A DNA stretch of 22,237 bases, from NCBI GenBank assembly GCA_022777455.1, contig JALFGI010000108.1, positions 1-22,237 of the forward strand. The letters are read 5' to 3'. Below, piece by piece: positions 9,090-16,542 of this stretch; position 1 is the stretch's first letter, and every line of letters starts with the position of its first letter. This stretch comes from Clostridiales bacterium. GTDB taxonomy: Bacteria; Bacillota_A; Clostridia; Oscillospirales; Oscillospiraceae. Below the pieces are notes generated by a model. It was not told the origin of the DNA. It did not search any database and worked only from the letters and a program-made list of their open reading frames with translations. Made by a program: the position numbers and the translations under genes.

Positions 9090-9118
9090 ATTCTATCAAA
9101 TAAAATACGGGTTGTCCA
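9090..9118 (-). promoter_or_regulatory. Sigma-A promoter of the tig-clpP-clpX-lon-engB operon
   Basis: On the minus strand, TGGACA (9113-9118) and TAGAAT (9090-9095) are separated by exactly 17 bp. Each matches five of six consensus bases. The start codon is about 70 bp downstream. I saw no CIRCE or CtsR-type repeat around it, so heat-shock control by HrcA or CtsR is not supported here. Confidence 0.65.
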
Positions 9119-9156
9119 CACATTTCTGAAAAGTTTTCTAATATTTCACATTATTT

Positions 9157-9846
9157 CTAAGGAAGAATCTTTTGCGGCCTGAAATTTATGAAATCTGCTG
9201 CCAGCAGGGCGTAATCAACCCCGTCCCAGATTCCTTCCGTCGCCAGCTTGTGGCTTGGCCCGTGCAAATGACCGTAAAAGCAGCGACGGACTCCATAACG
9301 CTGAAGCAGTTCCAGGATCTCCGGGCACTCATAGCCCTTGCTTCGGGGAGGATAATGGAGGAACACCAGCTTGGGCAGCTCCCCTGCCGCTTTCAACGAA
9401 GCCTCCAGCCGGATCAGCTCCCGCTTGAACACCTTTTCGTCATGCTCACTGCTTCGCTTTTCCTCAAAATACCAGCCCCGGGTGCCGCAGATGGCGTAGC
9501 CGCTGTATTCATAGAAATTGTTGTTCAGGATATGCAGATCGGTAAATTCATTTTCCAGGCAGAATTTCTGGAATTTCGCAGCAGTAGACCACCAGTAGTC
9601 ATGGTTGCCCTTGAGGATGATCTTCCTGCCGGGAATATGATTGATCCAGGCAAAATCCGCCTTGGCAGACTCCAGATCCAGCGCCCAGCTCAGATCGCCC
9701 ATGAGCACCGTGGTATCCTCCGGGCCGATGATCTCCATCCCCTGCCGAAGCTTGTCCATATAGCCCACCCAGGCGCCGCCAAAGATATCCATTGGCTTGG
9801 GGGCACCGAGGCACAAATGCAAATCGCCGATGGCGTAAAGCGCCAT
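9157..9846 (-). CDS. Calcineurin-like metallophosphoesterase
   Basis: The 229-residue protein has the complete dinuclear-metal phosphoesterase motif set: GDLHL (7-11), GDLSW (50-54), GNHDYWW (80-86), a histidine in FLHYPP (162-167) and GHLHG (192-196). It lacks a signal peptide, so a cytosolic phosphatase, phosphodiesterase or nucleotidase is likely; the substrate is unknown. The ATG at 9846 follows AGGAGGTG with normal spacing. It lies 15 bp downstream of the dipeptidase gene and is the last gene of the lepB-rbgA-rnhB-yraN cluster. No clear terminator follows before the tig promoter, so some read-through into tig is possible. Confidence 0.9.
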   Translation of the reverse strand: MALYAIGDLHLCLGAPKPMDIFGGAWVGYMDKLRQGMEIIGPEDTTVLMGDLSWALDLESAKADFAWINHIPGRKIILKGNHDYWWSTAAKFQKFCLENEFTDLHILNNNFYEYSGYAICGTRGWYFEEKRSSEHDEKVFKRELIRLEASLKAAGELPKLVFLHYPPRSKGYECPEILELLQRYGVRRCFYGHLHGPSHKLATEGIWDGVDYALLAADFINFRPQKILP

Positions 9847-9861
9847 GAGGCACCTCCTTCG

Positions 9862-10815
9862 TTACTTTTCCACGCTGCGCAGGACATTCAGGGCATTATT
9901 CCAGAAAATGTCCCGGATCGTCTCCTCGCCCAGGCCCCGTTCCAGCAGTCTCCGGGCCAGAGCCGGGTAGCTCTGAATTCCTTCAAAGCCCTGGGAAAGC
10001 TGCTCGCAGCCGTCCAGATCACCGCCCAGGGCGATGTGCTTTCCGGTGGGGTCCAGCTCCATAAAATGGAAAATATGGTCGCAGACAGTGTCCAGCGTGG
10101 GGCTTTCGCCCAGAAAATCCGCATACTGGTTGATGCCTGCCACGCCTCCGGTCCGGCAGATGGCGCGGAACATATCGTCCGTCAGATTCCGGCTGTGGCC
10201 GCAGAGGGCGCGGCTGTTGGAGTGGGTGGCAAGCACAGGGGCCTGGGTCTGTTCCATAATATCCCAGAAGCCCTCATCGCTGATGTGACTCACATCCACC
10301 AGCATTCCCAGCCGCTGGGCTTCACGGACGTATTCTCTTCCCCGGTCGGTCAGACCGCCGCCGGTCACATTGGAACCGGTAAGTACATTCTGTTCATTCC
10401 ATCCCAGACTGGTAACCCGAAAACCGATCTGATGAAGGTTCTCCAGCAGTGCCGGGTCAAAATCAAAGCCTGCCGGACCTTCGATGGTCAAAATGGCAGA
10501 CATCTTCCCCTTTTCCCGGTTGGCCTCCACATCAGCCATGCTGTAGGCGATGGACATGAGGCGCTTATGCTTGTCCACTTCCCGCTGGATGGTGGCAAGC
10601 TCCCGCTCAAAAACCACAATGGGAGAGAGTTTGTTCCACTCCTGCATCATGGGTGTGGTGAAACAGGCAAAACACTGGCAGTAGGCTTCCAGCTGGGAGG
10701 CTCGCTCCAGGTCAATATGCAGTTTGTTCTTTTTCAGGCTGCCTGCCTCGTTGCGGGTTTCCCCCAGCAGAGCCAGGGCCGTGTCGCAGTGCAGATCAAA
10801 AACAGGAATATTCAT
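9862..10815 (-). CDS. Peptidase M19 (membrane dipeptidase family)
   Basis: This 317-residue enzyme should hydrolyse dipeptides, possibly of mixed chirality, at a dinuclear zinc site. The metal ligands of the M19 family are visible: H9 and D11 in DLHCDT, E112 in LTIEGPAGF, H177 in VDVSHISD and H198 in ATHSNSRAL. D266 in GGDLDG is the acidic residue that usually reads GSDFDG. Despite the family name there is no signal peptide or anchor, so it is probably cytosolic. The ATG at 10815 overlaps the yraN stop as ATGA and has GGAGG upstream inside yraN, which implies translational coupling. An uptake or cell-wall peptide recycling role is plausible but not shown. Confidence 0.93.
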   Translation of the reverse strand: MNIPVFDLHCDTALALLGETRNEAGSLKKNKLHIDLERASQLEAYCQCFACFTTPMMQEWNKLSPIVVFERELATIQREVDKHKRLMSIAYSMADVEANREKGKMSAILTIEGPAGFDFDPALLENLHQIGFRVTSLGWNEQNVLTGSNVTGGGLTDRGREYVREAQRLGMLVDVSHISDEGFWDIMEQTQAPVLATHSNSRALCGHSRNLTDDMFRAICRTGGVAGINQYADFLGESPTLDTVCDHIFHFMELDPTGKHIALGGDLDGCEQLSQGFEGIQSYPALARRLLERGLGEETIRDIFWNNALNVLRSVEK

Positions 10816-11177
10816 TGAAAGGCATCCTCCAAATGGTTGATTACAGGGCAGCGGGTCTGGGTTCCCTCCGGGGCGTAGATTTCGATCACATCAAAACGGG
10901 GCTGAAGCTGCGTGGGATTGTCGACCAGATAGAGCATGGCAGTGGAACGAATCCTTTGCTGCTTGCGGCCATCCACAAATTCCCGGGCCATGGCGAAATC
11001 TGCGTTCTTTCGCAGCTTCACTTCCACAAAAACCAGATACTTTTTGTTTGCGGCAATCAGGTCGATTTCACCCAACCTGGTGCGGTAATTGGTGGCAACA
11101 ATGGAATATCGCTTCTTTCGCAGGTATTCCGCCGCCACCGCCTCCCCCCAGGCGCCGGTAAGATTACTTCTGCTCAT
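10812..11177 (-). CDS. yraN: YraN/UPF0102 family nuclease-like protein
   Basis: The 121-residue product belongs to the UPF0102 family, small proteins with an endonuclease-like fold and no firm general function. The conserved series is present: an early glutamate in GAWGEAVAAEYL (E12), GEIDLIA at 36-42 and VFVEVK at 49-54, which are the putative metal-binding residues. The ATG at 11177 lies inside the 3' end of rnhB, giving a 14-bp overlap in another frame. The 3' end overlaps the dipeptidase start by 4 bp. Adjacency to rnhB is common for this family and hints at a nucleic-acid processing role. Confidence 0.9.
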   Translation of the reverse strand: MSRSNLTGAWGEAVAAEYLRKKRYSIVATNYRTRLGEIDLIAANKKYLVFVEVKLRKNADFAMAREFVDGRKQQRIRSTAMLYLVDNPTQLQPRFDVIEIYAPEGTQTRCPVINHLEDAFQ

Positions 11178-11778
11178 AAAATTTCTTCAGGAAGGTTTTA
11201 CGGTGAATGGGGCAGGCGCCGTACTGCTCCAAGGCGGCATAGTGGGCCTTGGTGCCGTAGCCTTTGTGAATTTCAAAGCCGTATTCCGGGAACTGCTCCG
11301 CCTGGCGAACCATGAAATCATCCCGGGTCACCTTGGCAAGAACGGAAGCCGCAGCAATGTTGGCGCTGAGGCTGTCTCCCTTCACCACGGTTTTCACCGG
11401 CAGACCAAAGTCCTTCTGCCGGTTGCCATCGATCAGCACCAGATCCGGGCGGATTTTCAGCTGGGCCAAAGCCCGCTCCATGGCCAGAAAAGTTGCCTGC
11501 AAAATGTTGATCTCATCAATTTCCTGTTCCGTTGCAAAGGCGATGCCGTATGCAAGGGCCTGATCGCAAATCATCGGAAACAGTTCCCGCCGACGCTTGT
11601 CGGAGAGCTTCTTGCTGTCATTCAATCCGGGAATCCGGAGGTGGGGCGGCAGGATTACCGCAGCCGCACACACCGGCCCGGCCAGAGGGCCTCTGCCCGC
11701 TTCATCCACACCGCAGATGACTTCAACGCCCTCTGCGTAGTTCTCGTCCTCGATCTCCCACATGGTCAGTTCCTGCAT
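11164..11778 (-). CDS. rnhB: Ribonuclease HII
   Basis: RNase HII cuts RNA in RNA-DNA hybrids and starts removal of single ribonucleotides from DNA. The 204-residue product has the catalytic motifs GVDEAGRGPLAGPV (D25 and E26), LIDGN (D118) and GDSLSANIAAASVLAKVTRD (D135). LNDSKKLS (52-59) and HKGYGT are also present. The ATG at 11778 overlaps the rbgA 3' end by 13 bp and has GGAGG 7 nt upstream; an internal ATG five codons on is less well placed. The rbgA-rnhB order is the same as in Bacillus subtilis (ylqF-rnhB). Confidence 0.97.
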   Translation of the reverse strand: MQELTMWEIEDENYAEGVEVICGVDEAGRGPLAGPVCAAAVILPPHLRIPGLNDSKKLSDKRRRELFPMICDQALAYGIAFATEQEIDEINILQATFLAMERALAQLKIRPDLVLIDGNRQKDFGLPVKTVVKGDSLSANIAAASVLAKVTRDDFMVRQAEQFPEYGFEIHKGYGTKAHYAALEQYGACPIHRKTFLKKFYEQK

Positions 11779-12641
11779 TCCAAATCCTCCGGCATTTCCA
11801 GCGTGAATTTCCCCAGCTTGCCGCTGCGGAACTCGTCCATCAGCACCTTTGCCATCCGCTCGGTGTGGACCTCTCCGCCCCGGAGCAAAAAGCCCCGCTT
11901 CCGTCCGGCCATTTCCAGCAGTTCATAGCCGGGAGTGTCGGGTTCCGCCTCTACCTTATACCGTTCGGAAAGAACCTGGGGATAGTATTTCAGCAGCAGC
12001 TCCATCAGGCGGCAGGACAGCTCCTCCAGATCAATGACCCCTTCCTTCACCGCGCCGGTAAAGGCCAGCATCATGCCAACCTGAGGGTCTTCAAATTTGG
12101 GCCAGAGAATGCCCGGAGTATCCAGCAGCTGTAGGCCACTGTCCACCGTGACCCACTGCTTTCCCCGGGTGACGCCGGGGCGATTCTCCGCCTTTGCGCC
12201 CTTCCGGCCGGAAATCTGGTTGATCAGGGTGGATTTCCCCACGTTGGGAATGCCCACCACCATGACACGAAGGGGACGGTTCATCCCCCGGGCGGCATCC
12301 CGCTCTAATTTTTCGGCGCAGGCAATCCGGGCCGCAGGGGTAAAGTCGCTGATGCCCTGGCGGCTTTTGCAATCGGTTGCCAGCACAGCCATTCCACGAC
12401 TGCGGAAATACTCCCGCCATTTCTTGGTGGCGGAAGGGTCCGCCAGATCCATCCGGTTTAAGACAATGATTCTGGGCTTGTTGCCGCAGATGGAATCAAT
12501 GTCCGGATTCCGGCTGGACATGGGGATTCTGGCATCCACAATTTCACACACCGCGTCCACCTGCTTCAGATCGGCTTCGATCTGGCGGCGGGTTTTGGTC
12601 ATGTGGCCGGGATACCACTGAATGTTCATGTTCTCTGTCAT
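11766..12641 (-). CDS. rbgA: Ribosome biogenesis GTPase RbgA/YlqF
   Basis: RbgA is a circularly permuted GTPase needed for late 50S subunit maturation in Gram-positive bacteria. The permuted motif order is clear in the 291 residues: G4 NRMD (62-65) comes first, then G1 GIPNVGKS (130-137), the G2 threonine in RPGVTRG (T158) and G3 DTPG (174-177). The N-terminal WYPGHM segment (9-14) is diagnostic, and a C-terminal ANTAR-like helical domain follows. The ATG at 12641 overlaps the lepB stop as ATGA and has GGAG 7 nt upstream; a second ATG four codons later is possible. Together with engB and rplS it makes ribosome assembly a theme of the window. Confidence 0.97.
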   Translation of the reverse strand: MTENMNIQWYPGHMTKTRRQIEADLKQVDAVCEIVDARIPMSSRNPDIDSICGNKPRIIVLNRMDLADPSATKKWREYFRSRGMAVLATDCKSRQGISDFTPAARIACAEKLERDAARGMNRPLRVMVVGIPNVGKSTLINQISGRKGAKAENRPGVTRGKQWVTVDSGLQLLDTPGILWPKFEDPQVGMMLAFTGAVKEGVIDLEELSCRLMELLLKYYPQVLSERYKVEAEPDTPGYELLEMAGRKRGFLLRGGEVHTERMAKVLMDEFRSGKLGKFTLEMPEDLECRN

Positions 12642-13267
12642 TGCACCGCTCCAATTCGATGGAAGTCCCGGGCCTGCGTGCCTCCCATGCCCGTGCCTGG
12701 GAAGAGCAAGAAAATCACCTTGCCCACAATTTCCCGCTCATCCACCTGACCGATCTGGGGAGAGCGGCTGTCTTTGGAATTATTGCGGTTGTCACCCATG
12801 ATGAACACACAGCCCGGCTCAACGGTCTGGGGGAAGGAATTCCCCTCTTTCAGCGTGGTGAGGGTTTTGGTATAGGGTTCATCCAGGGGAACATCGTCCA
12901 CGTAGACGATGCCTTCCTCAAAATCAATGTCCACTTCCTGCCCCTCGGTGGCGATCACCCGCTTGACAATGGGCTTGCCATTGTCGTAGGCCTGCTTGCT
13001 GACTACCACCACATCCCCCGGCTGGGGATCCTTGTAGAACAGATTGCTGACCAGCAGCATATAGTCACCGTTGAGCAGCGTGCGTTCCATGGAAGGGCCA
13101 TCCACAATGATAATCCGGAAAAACAGCATCAGAAGGACCATCACCACGGCCAGCATATACACCAGGTCATGAAGATAGAGGGATACATTCTGCTGCCAAG
13201 TATACTTGGGCGATTCTTTCTTTTTTGGGGAAGTCCGGGCTTCCTCCTCATTCTTTTTTGCAAACAT
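12638..13267 (-). CDS. lepB: Signal peptidase I
   Basis: Signal peptidase I removes signal peptides from exported proteins at the outer face of the membrane. The 209-residue product has a charged cytoplasmic N-terminus (about 1-25), one transmembrane helix (about 33-54) and the catalytic domain outside. The Ser-Lys dyad is S59 in DGPSMERTL and K102 in VKRVIATEGQ, and GDNRNNSKDSR (158-168) is the conserved box E. A single membrane helix is the typical Gram-positive form. The ATG at 13267 follows AAAGGA with 9-nt spacing. It is first in the operon with rbgA, separated from rplS by a strong terminator. Confidence 0.96.
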   Translation of the reverse strand: MFAKKNEEEARTSPKKKESPKYTWQQNVSLYLHDLVYMLAVVMVLLMLFFRIIIVDGPSMERTLLNGDYMLLVSNLFYKDPQPGDVVVVSKQAYDNGKPIVKRVIATEGQEVDIDFEEGIVYVDDVPLDEPYTKTLTTLKEGNSFPQTVEPGCVFIMGDNRNNSKDSRSPQIGQVDEREIVGKVIFLLFPGTGMGGTQARDFHRIGAVQ

Positions 13268-13306
13268 ACGAAAATGTCCTTTCCTGTTTCAAAAGATACT
13301 TGTTTG

Positions 13307-13335
13307 ATTGTATCATACATTTCCCGAAATTTCCA
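13307..13335 (-). promoter_or_regulatory. Candidate sigma-A promoter of the lepB-rbgA-rnhB operon
   Basis: On the minus strand TGGAAA (13330-13335) and TACAAT (13307-13312) are separated by 17 bp, 40 bp before the lepB ATG. An overlapping alternative, TTGTGG with TATGAT and a 15-bp spacer, weakens the call. A promoter is needed here because the rplS terminator lies just upstream. Confidence 0.4.
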
Positions 13336-13365
13336 CAATCGGGCGGAAATATTTATGACTGAAAA

Positions 13366-13402
13366 ATATAAAAAGAGAGGGCCAAGCCCTCTCTTTTTAT
13401 AT
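13366..13402. terminator. Terminator downstream of rplS
   Basis: A fully paired stem (13366-13382 with 13386-13402) has a GAGAGGGC/GCCCTCTC core, an A-run and T-run at its base and a three-base loop. It is self-complementary in both directions, but in context it ends the rplS transcript and separates rplS from lepB. Confidence 0.9.
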
Positions 13403-13411
13403 GCTTCAGGA

Positions 13412-13753
13412 TTAGACGTTCTCCTTGATCTTTGCAGCCTTGCCGAAACGACCACGCAGGTAGTACAGCTTGGCACGACGAACCTTGCCCTTGCGGACGG
13501 TTTCGATCATTGCAACGTTGGGAGAATGCAGGGGGAAGACCTTCTCGCAGCCAACACCGTAGGAAATACGGCGGACGGTAATGGTCTCGCCGATGCCGCC
13601 ATGCTTACGGGCAATAACGGTACCCTCGAAAACCTGGATACGCTCACGGGAACCTTCCTTGATACGAACGTGCACACGAACGGTGTCGCCCACCCGAGCT
13701 TCGGGCAGTTCTTCCTTCATGTACTGGCTATTCAGAGCCTTAACAAGATCCAT
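13412..13753 (-). CDS. rplS: 50S ribosomal protein L19
   Basis: L19 lies at the 30S-50S interface. The 113-residue product has the family's characteristic stretches: [21 protein letters not shown] near residues 20-40, [32 protein letters not shown] and the RAKLYYLRG motif close to the C-terminus. The ATG at 13753 follows AAGGAGG with 8-nt spacing, and the upstream extension of the frame is not supported. Unlike the common rpsP-rimM-trmD-rplS arrangement, trmD and rimM are not upstream here. The gene has its own promoter, leader and terminator, so it is a single-gene unit. Confidence 0.98.
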   Translation of the reverse strand: MDLVKALNSQYMKEELPEARVGDTVRVHVRIKEGSRERIQVFEGTVIARKHGGIGETITVRRISYGVGCEKVFPLHSPNVAMIETVRKGKVRRAKLYYLRGRFGKAAKIKENV

Positions 13754-13776
13754 TTCTTTGTCCTCCTTAAATATTA

Positions 13777-13814
13777 GGCGTTCGTACTCACATTCTTGTG
13801 GCAGAGGACGCACC
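13777..13814 (-). promoter_or_regulatory. Probable ribosomal protein L19 leader RNA
   Basis: In the minus-strand RNA, GGTGCGT (13808-13814) pairs with ACG and CGCC (13777-13785) around an AA bulge. It encloses a second hairpin, CACA-AGAA-TGTG (13789-13800). It lies between the rplS promoter and ribosome binding site. Leaders of this kind, thought to bind L19 and repress translation, are known upstream of rplS in Firmicutes. I infer the assignment from position and fold, not from a covariance-model match. Confidence 0.5.
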
Positions 13815-13832
13815 TTGATTTCAGACCGACTT

Positions 13833-13861
13833 ATTCTAACATACAGCCATCGGAAAATCAA
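13833..13861 (-). promoter_or_regulatory. Sigma-A promoter of rplS
   Basis: On the minus strand TTGATT (13856-13861) and TAGAAT (13833-13838) are separated by exactly 17 bp, with start of transcription expected near 13826. This gives a leader of about 73 nt before the ATG. Confidence 0.65.
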
Positions 13862-13897
13862 GTATTTTTTACAATTTTTTCTGAAGTTTCTTGGGGA

Positions 13898-14671
13898 TTA
13901 TGACCCCGCCGAGGAATAATGCTTTATCCCCAGCCGCCAAACCAGCAGGCAGGGAATCAGGAACCACAGCGACAGTATGGGAAAGAGACCATAGTATGGG
14001 CTCCCCTTCCCCATCAGATATCGCAGTGGCCAGTACTGCACCATCGCCATGGGCATGATGGCCGTGGTAAAGAAGAGGGCCCCCTTCCCGTAGATGTCAA
14101 AAGGATACTTGCTGTAGGTACGGATACCATCAGTGAAAATATTCATGATTTCCAAGCCTTCCATGGTGAAAAAGCACAAGGATGCGTACACCAGAAACAT
14201 ACCGAAAAAGAGAAGGCTTCCGCATACAATCATGGAAAACAGGACCATAGCTTTCGGAAGGGACCATAGAAATCCACCGGTCCGGGCACCATAAAATGTA
14301 ACGACAACACCCAAAACAATGTTCGGCAAGGAGGCCATGCGCATATCCTGACAAATCACCTGAAAAATCAGTCCCCTTGGGCGAACCATCAAACGGTCAA
14401 AGGTTCCCTGCCGGACAATTCTGCCGAAGGCATCGAAGCCTCTTGCAAAGCATTCTGCCAGGTTAAAGGCAGTCATCACCACGCCGAAGCCCAGCAGGAC
14501 TTCCCCCGCCGAGTAATCCCCAATGGAGCCAAACCGCCACATCATCACGCCAATGCCCAGCAAACTGCTGACGGTGAGCAGGAGTCTGCCCACGCAGGAG
14601 AGGAAGAAGGATCCGGGATAGGCCATTTCGCTTTTCAGATGGATGGAGAAGAACTTCCAATACAGCTTCAT
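13898..14671 (-). CDS. ABC-2-type transport permease (second permease)
   Basis: The 257-residue protein is very hydrophobic with about six membrane helices and resembles the uncharacterised ABC-2-type permeases often listed as DUF990 or COG3694. Typical features are the N-terminal MKLYWKFFSIHLKSEMAY, the QGTFDRLMVRP segment (about 90-101) and the conserved YP(F)DIY...F near residue 190. The ATG at 14671 follows GGGAGG with 7-nt spacing and lies 4 bp past the previous permease's stop. An in-frame TTG at 14689 is less likely. It should pair with the permease before it to form the membrane pore driven by the ATPase. The substrate is unknown. Confidence 0.85.
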   Translation of the reverse strand: MKLYWKFFSIHLKSEMAYPGSFFLSCVGRLLLTVSSLLGIGVMMWRFGSIGDYSAGEVLLGFGVVMTAFNLAECFARGFDAFGRIVRQGTFDRLMVRPRGLIFQVICQDMRMASLPNIVLGVVVTFYGARTGGFLWSLPKAMVLFSMIVCGSLLFFGMFLVYASLCFFTMEGLEIMNIFTDGIRTYSKYPFDIYGKGALFFTTAIMPMAMVQYWPLRYLMGKGSPYYGLFPILSLWFLIPCLLVWRLGIKHYSSAGS

Positions 14672-14675
14672 GTTC

Positions 14676-15479
14676 TCACCCTCCCGCAATGACCGCCCGG
14701 CGCAGCCCCCGGTGCATCAGACCATACCCCATAGCCGTCACGCAAAGGCACCAGAATAGCTGCAAGCCAACAGCACTGAACATCTGCGCCCCGGCAATAT
14801 CCCCGCCAAAAATCCGAAGAGGCACATTCTGCAAAGAACCAAAGGGACTGAGCTCCGCAATCTTCCGCAGTACCGGCGGGAAAAAGGGCAGCGGCAGCAA
14901 ATCGCCGGAAAAGATTTCCGCAAGAGCCGGAACGAAAGCAACAATCCCCCGATAATCCGTCAGATAAAAGGTCAGGGTGTAGCAGAACATACAGCCGGAA
15001 ACGCAGAGCCACAATGTCAGTACAAGGGAAAGCAAAAACACGAAAAACGCCGGGATCGAAATGGTCAGGCGTAATCCATAGGGAGCCGGAAGAAAACTGC
15101 TCACAATCAAAATAGGAATGATCCTGGGCAATGCCTTGCTCAGACGGGTGGCGAAACCTCTGGCACTCCACATGGCATACAGGTTGGTGGGACGAATCAG
15201 TTCATAGGCCACCTCTCCGGTACGGACTGCATCAAAAAGCGGCAGCTCCCAGCCCCACATATTCCAGATCGAAAGCGTACCCTGCTGAATCCACACGTAG
15301 CAGCTCAGCGCCTGCATGTCCATGGGCAGCTTTTCGGGCGCGTAGAGATAAAAAGCCCGGAACATCAGAATCTCCATCAACCCCCAAAACAACTGGGTGA
15401 AGAATCCTGCAAAGGCGGCAGCCCGGTATTGCAGTCCTGCCAGAAACCGGATTCGAAAAAAGGTTGTATACTGCTTCAT
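14676..15479 (-). CDS. ABC-2-type transport permease (first permease)
   Basis: This 267-residue, roughly six-helix membrane protein fits the COG4587-like permease that accompanies COG4586-type ATPases. The N-terminal half has the layout MKQYTTFFRIRFLAGLQYRA followed by a helix. The segment VRTGEVAYELIRPTNLY (about 86-102) is the counterpart of the GxxxxLLxRP element seen in the second permease, and a terminal helix ends in a basic tail. The ATG at 15479 has GAGAGGTG upstream, 10 bp after the ATPase stop. The tight spacing and paired permeases point to a heterodimeric exporter. The family is known, but the cargo is not set by the sequence. Confidence 0.85.
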   Translation of the reverse strand: MKQYTTFFRIRFLAGLQYRAAAFAGFFTQLFWGLMEILMFRAFYLYAPEKLPMDMQALSCYVWIQQGTLSIWNMWGWELPLFDAVRTGEVAYELIRPTNLYAMWSARGFATRLSKALPRIIPILIVSSFLPAPYGLRLTISIPAFFVFLLSLVLTLWLCVSGCMFCYTLTFYLTDYRGIVAFVPALAEIFSGDLLPLPFFPPVLRKIAELSPFGSLQNVPLRIFGGDIAGAQMFSAVGLQLFWCLCVTAMGYGLMHRGLRRAVIAGG

Positions 15480-15489
15480 GGATCACCTC

Positions 15490-16287
15490 TCAAATTCCGA
15501 ACCGGCGGTACAGGTCTGCCACTGACTCCTCGGTGGACAGGTTCTCCCCTGCCATGGCCCGAATCTGCTCAATGGAACCGTCCAACAGCAGCCGGCCCTT
15601 TCCAATCAGCAGCACCCGGTGGCAGAGGGCATCGATGTCCTGCATGTCGTGGGTGGTGAGGATCACCGTGGTTTTTCTGTCCCGGTTTTCCGTCCGGATG
15701 AACTCCCGCACCTTCAGCTTGGAAACCGCGTCCAGGCCGATGGTGGGCTCGTCCAGGAAGAGAATGTCCGGGCTATGCAGCAGGGCCGCGGCAATTTCAC
15801 AGCGCATCCGCTGGCCCAGGGACAGGGTTCTTGCCGGGGCGGTGAGGAATTCCCCCAAATCCAGCTGCTCTCGCAGCCGCTCCAGATTCTGCTGAAAGCT
15901 TCGCTCCGGCACACGGTAGATGTCTTTCAGCAGGCAGAGGGAATCCATCACCGGCACATCCCACCAAAGCTGGCTCCGCTGTCCGAATACCACGCCCAGA
16001 TGGGACACATACCGCTTCCGGTCCTGCCAGGGAATCATTCCATTCACGCTGCACTCCCCGCTGTCCGGCCGGAGAATCCCGGAGAGAATTTTGATGGTAG
16101 TGCTTTTTCCTGCCCCGTTTGGCCCGATGTAGCCAACGATCTGCCCATCAGGGATGGTAAAGCTCATGTCATTCAAGGCCCTTATTTCTGTGTACTCCCG
16201 GGAAAACAAAGCTTTCACCGCGTTGCCAAGGCCTGCCTCCCGTTTTCGGACACGATAGGTTTTGCTGATTCCTTTCATTTCAATCAT
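15490..16287 (-). CDS. ABC transporter ATP-binding protein, COG4586-like
   Basis: The 265-residue ATPase powers the two permeases downstream. Walker A GPNGAGKS lies at 55-62, the Q-loop glutamine at Q103, Walker B ILFLDE at 175-180 and the switch histidine at H213 (TTHD). The signature motif reads LSLGQRMR (155-162) instead of LSGGQ, a variant I associate with the COG4586 exporter ATPases paired with DUF990-type permeases. The N-terminal insertion before the core (about 14-35) is also usual there. The ATG at 16287 has GGAG 8 nt upstream; an ATG three codons later is a fallback. It is first in a three-gene operon behind a structured leader and a strong promoter. Confidence 0.93.
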   Translation of the reverse strand: MIEMKGISKTYRVRKREAGLGNAVKALFSREYTEIRALNDMSFTIPDGQIVGYIGPNGAGKSTTIKILSGILRPDSGECSVNGMIPWQDRKRYVSHLGVVFGQRSQLWWDVPVMDSLCLLKDIYRVPERSFQQNLERLREQLDLGEFLTAPARTLSLGQRMRCEIAAALLHSPDILFLDEPTIGLDAVSKLKVREFIRTENRDRKTTVILTTHDMQDIDALCHRVLLIGKGRLLLDGSIEQIRAMAGENLSTEESVADLYRRFGI

Positions 16288-16332
16288 TTTTCTGTCTCCT
16301 CATTCAAATCTGCATGGCATATCAGGTCAGAG

Positions 16333-16433
16333 GACGGCATTGGGAACCTTCGTCACCTTAAAAAGCACATGGAAATATCCTGCCTCAGCAGTCACCGGTG
16401 GTCACGACCCTCTCCGGAAACCGGCAGAATATT
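16333..16433 (-). ncRNA. Structured 5' leader of the ABC exporter operon, unclassified
   Basis: The promoter lies about 175 bp before the ATPase start, leaving a leader of about 165 nt. In minus-strand RNA an 11-bp helix closes it (16423-16433 with 16374-16384, AATATTCTGCC against GGCAGGATATT). Its single mismatch is a G-U wobble in this strand only. Inside, CCGG (16413-16416) pairs with CCGG (16394-16397) around a GGT/ACC tip. A second small hairpin (GACG/CGTC, 16333-16354) follows. I see no terminator, and the pattern does not match a riboswitch class that I recognise. Confidence 0.4.
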
Positions 16434-16461
16434 CTCTTTTCAGATATCGAAAAGGAAGGTA

Positions 16462-16490
16462 ATTGTAGCAAATGAAGGCCAAAATGTCAA
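16462..16490 (-). promoter_or_regulatory. Sigma-A promoter of the ABC exporter operon
   Basis: On the minus strand a perfect TTGACA (16485-16490) and TACAAT (16462-16467) are separated by exactly 17 bp. Confidence 0.75.
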
Positions 16491-16542
16491 CAATGTTCGG
16501 AAGATTTACTGATCGGTTTCACTCAGTAATTCGGAAATTTAT

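Noticed and set aside
9022..9156. CIRCE or CtsR operator at the tig promoter.
   Set aside because: I looked for the TTAGCACTC inverted repeat and for GGTCAAA heptads and found neither.
16400..16412. The GGGTCGTGAC string in the ABC leader resembles the start of ZTP (pfl) riboswitches.
   Set aside because: The rest of the ZTP core, including the downstream conserved pseudoknot segment, is not recognisable, and the string here folds on itself as GGT/ACC.
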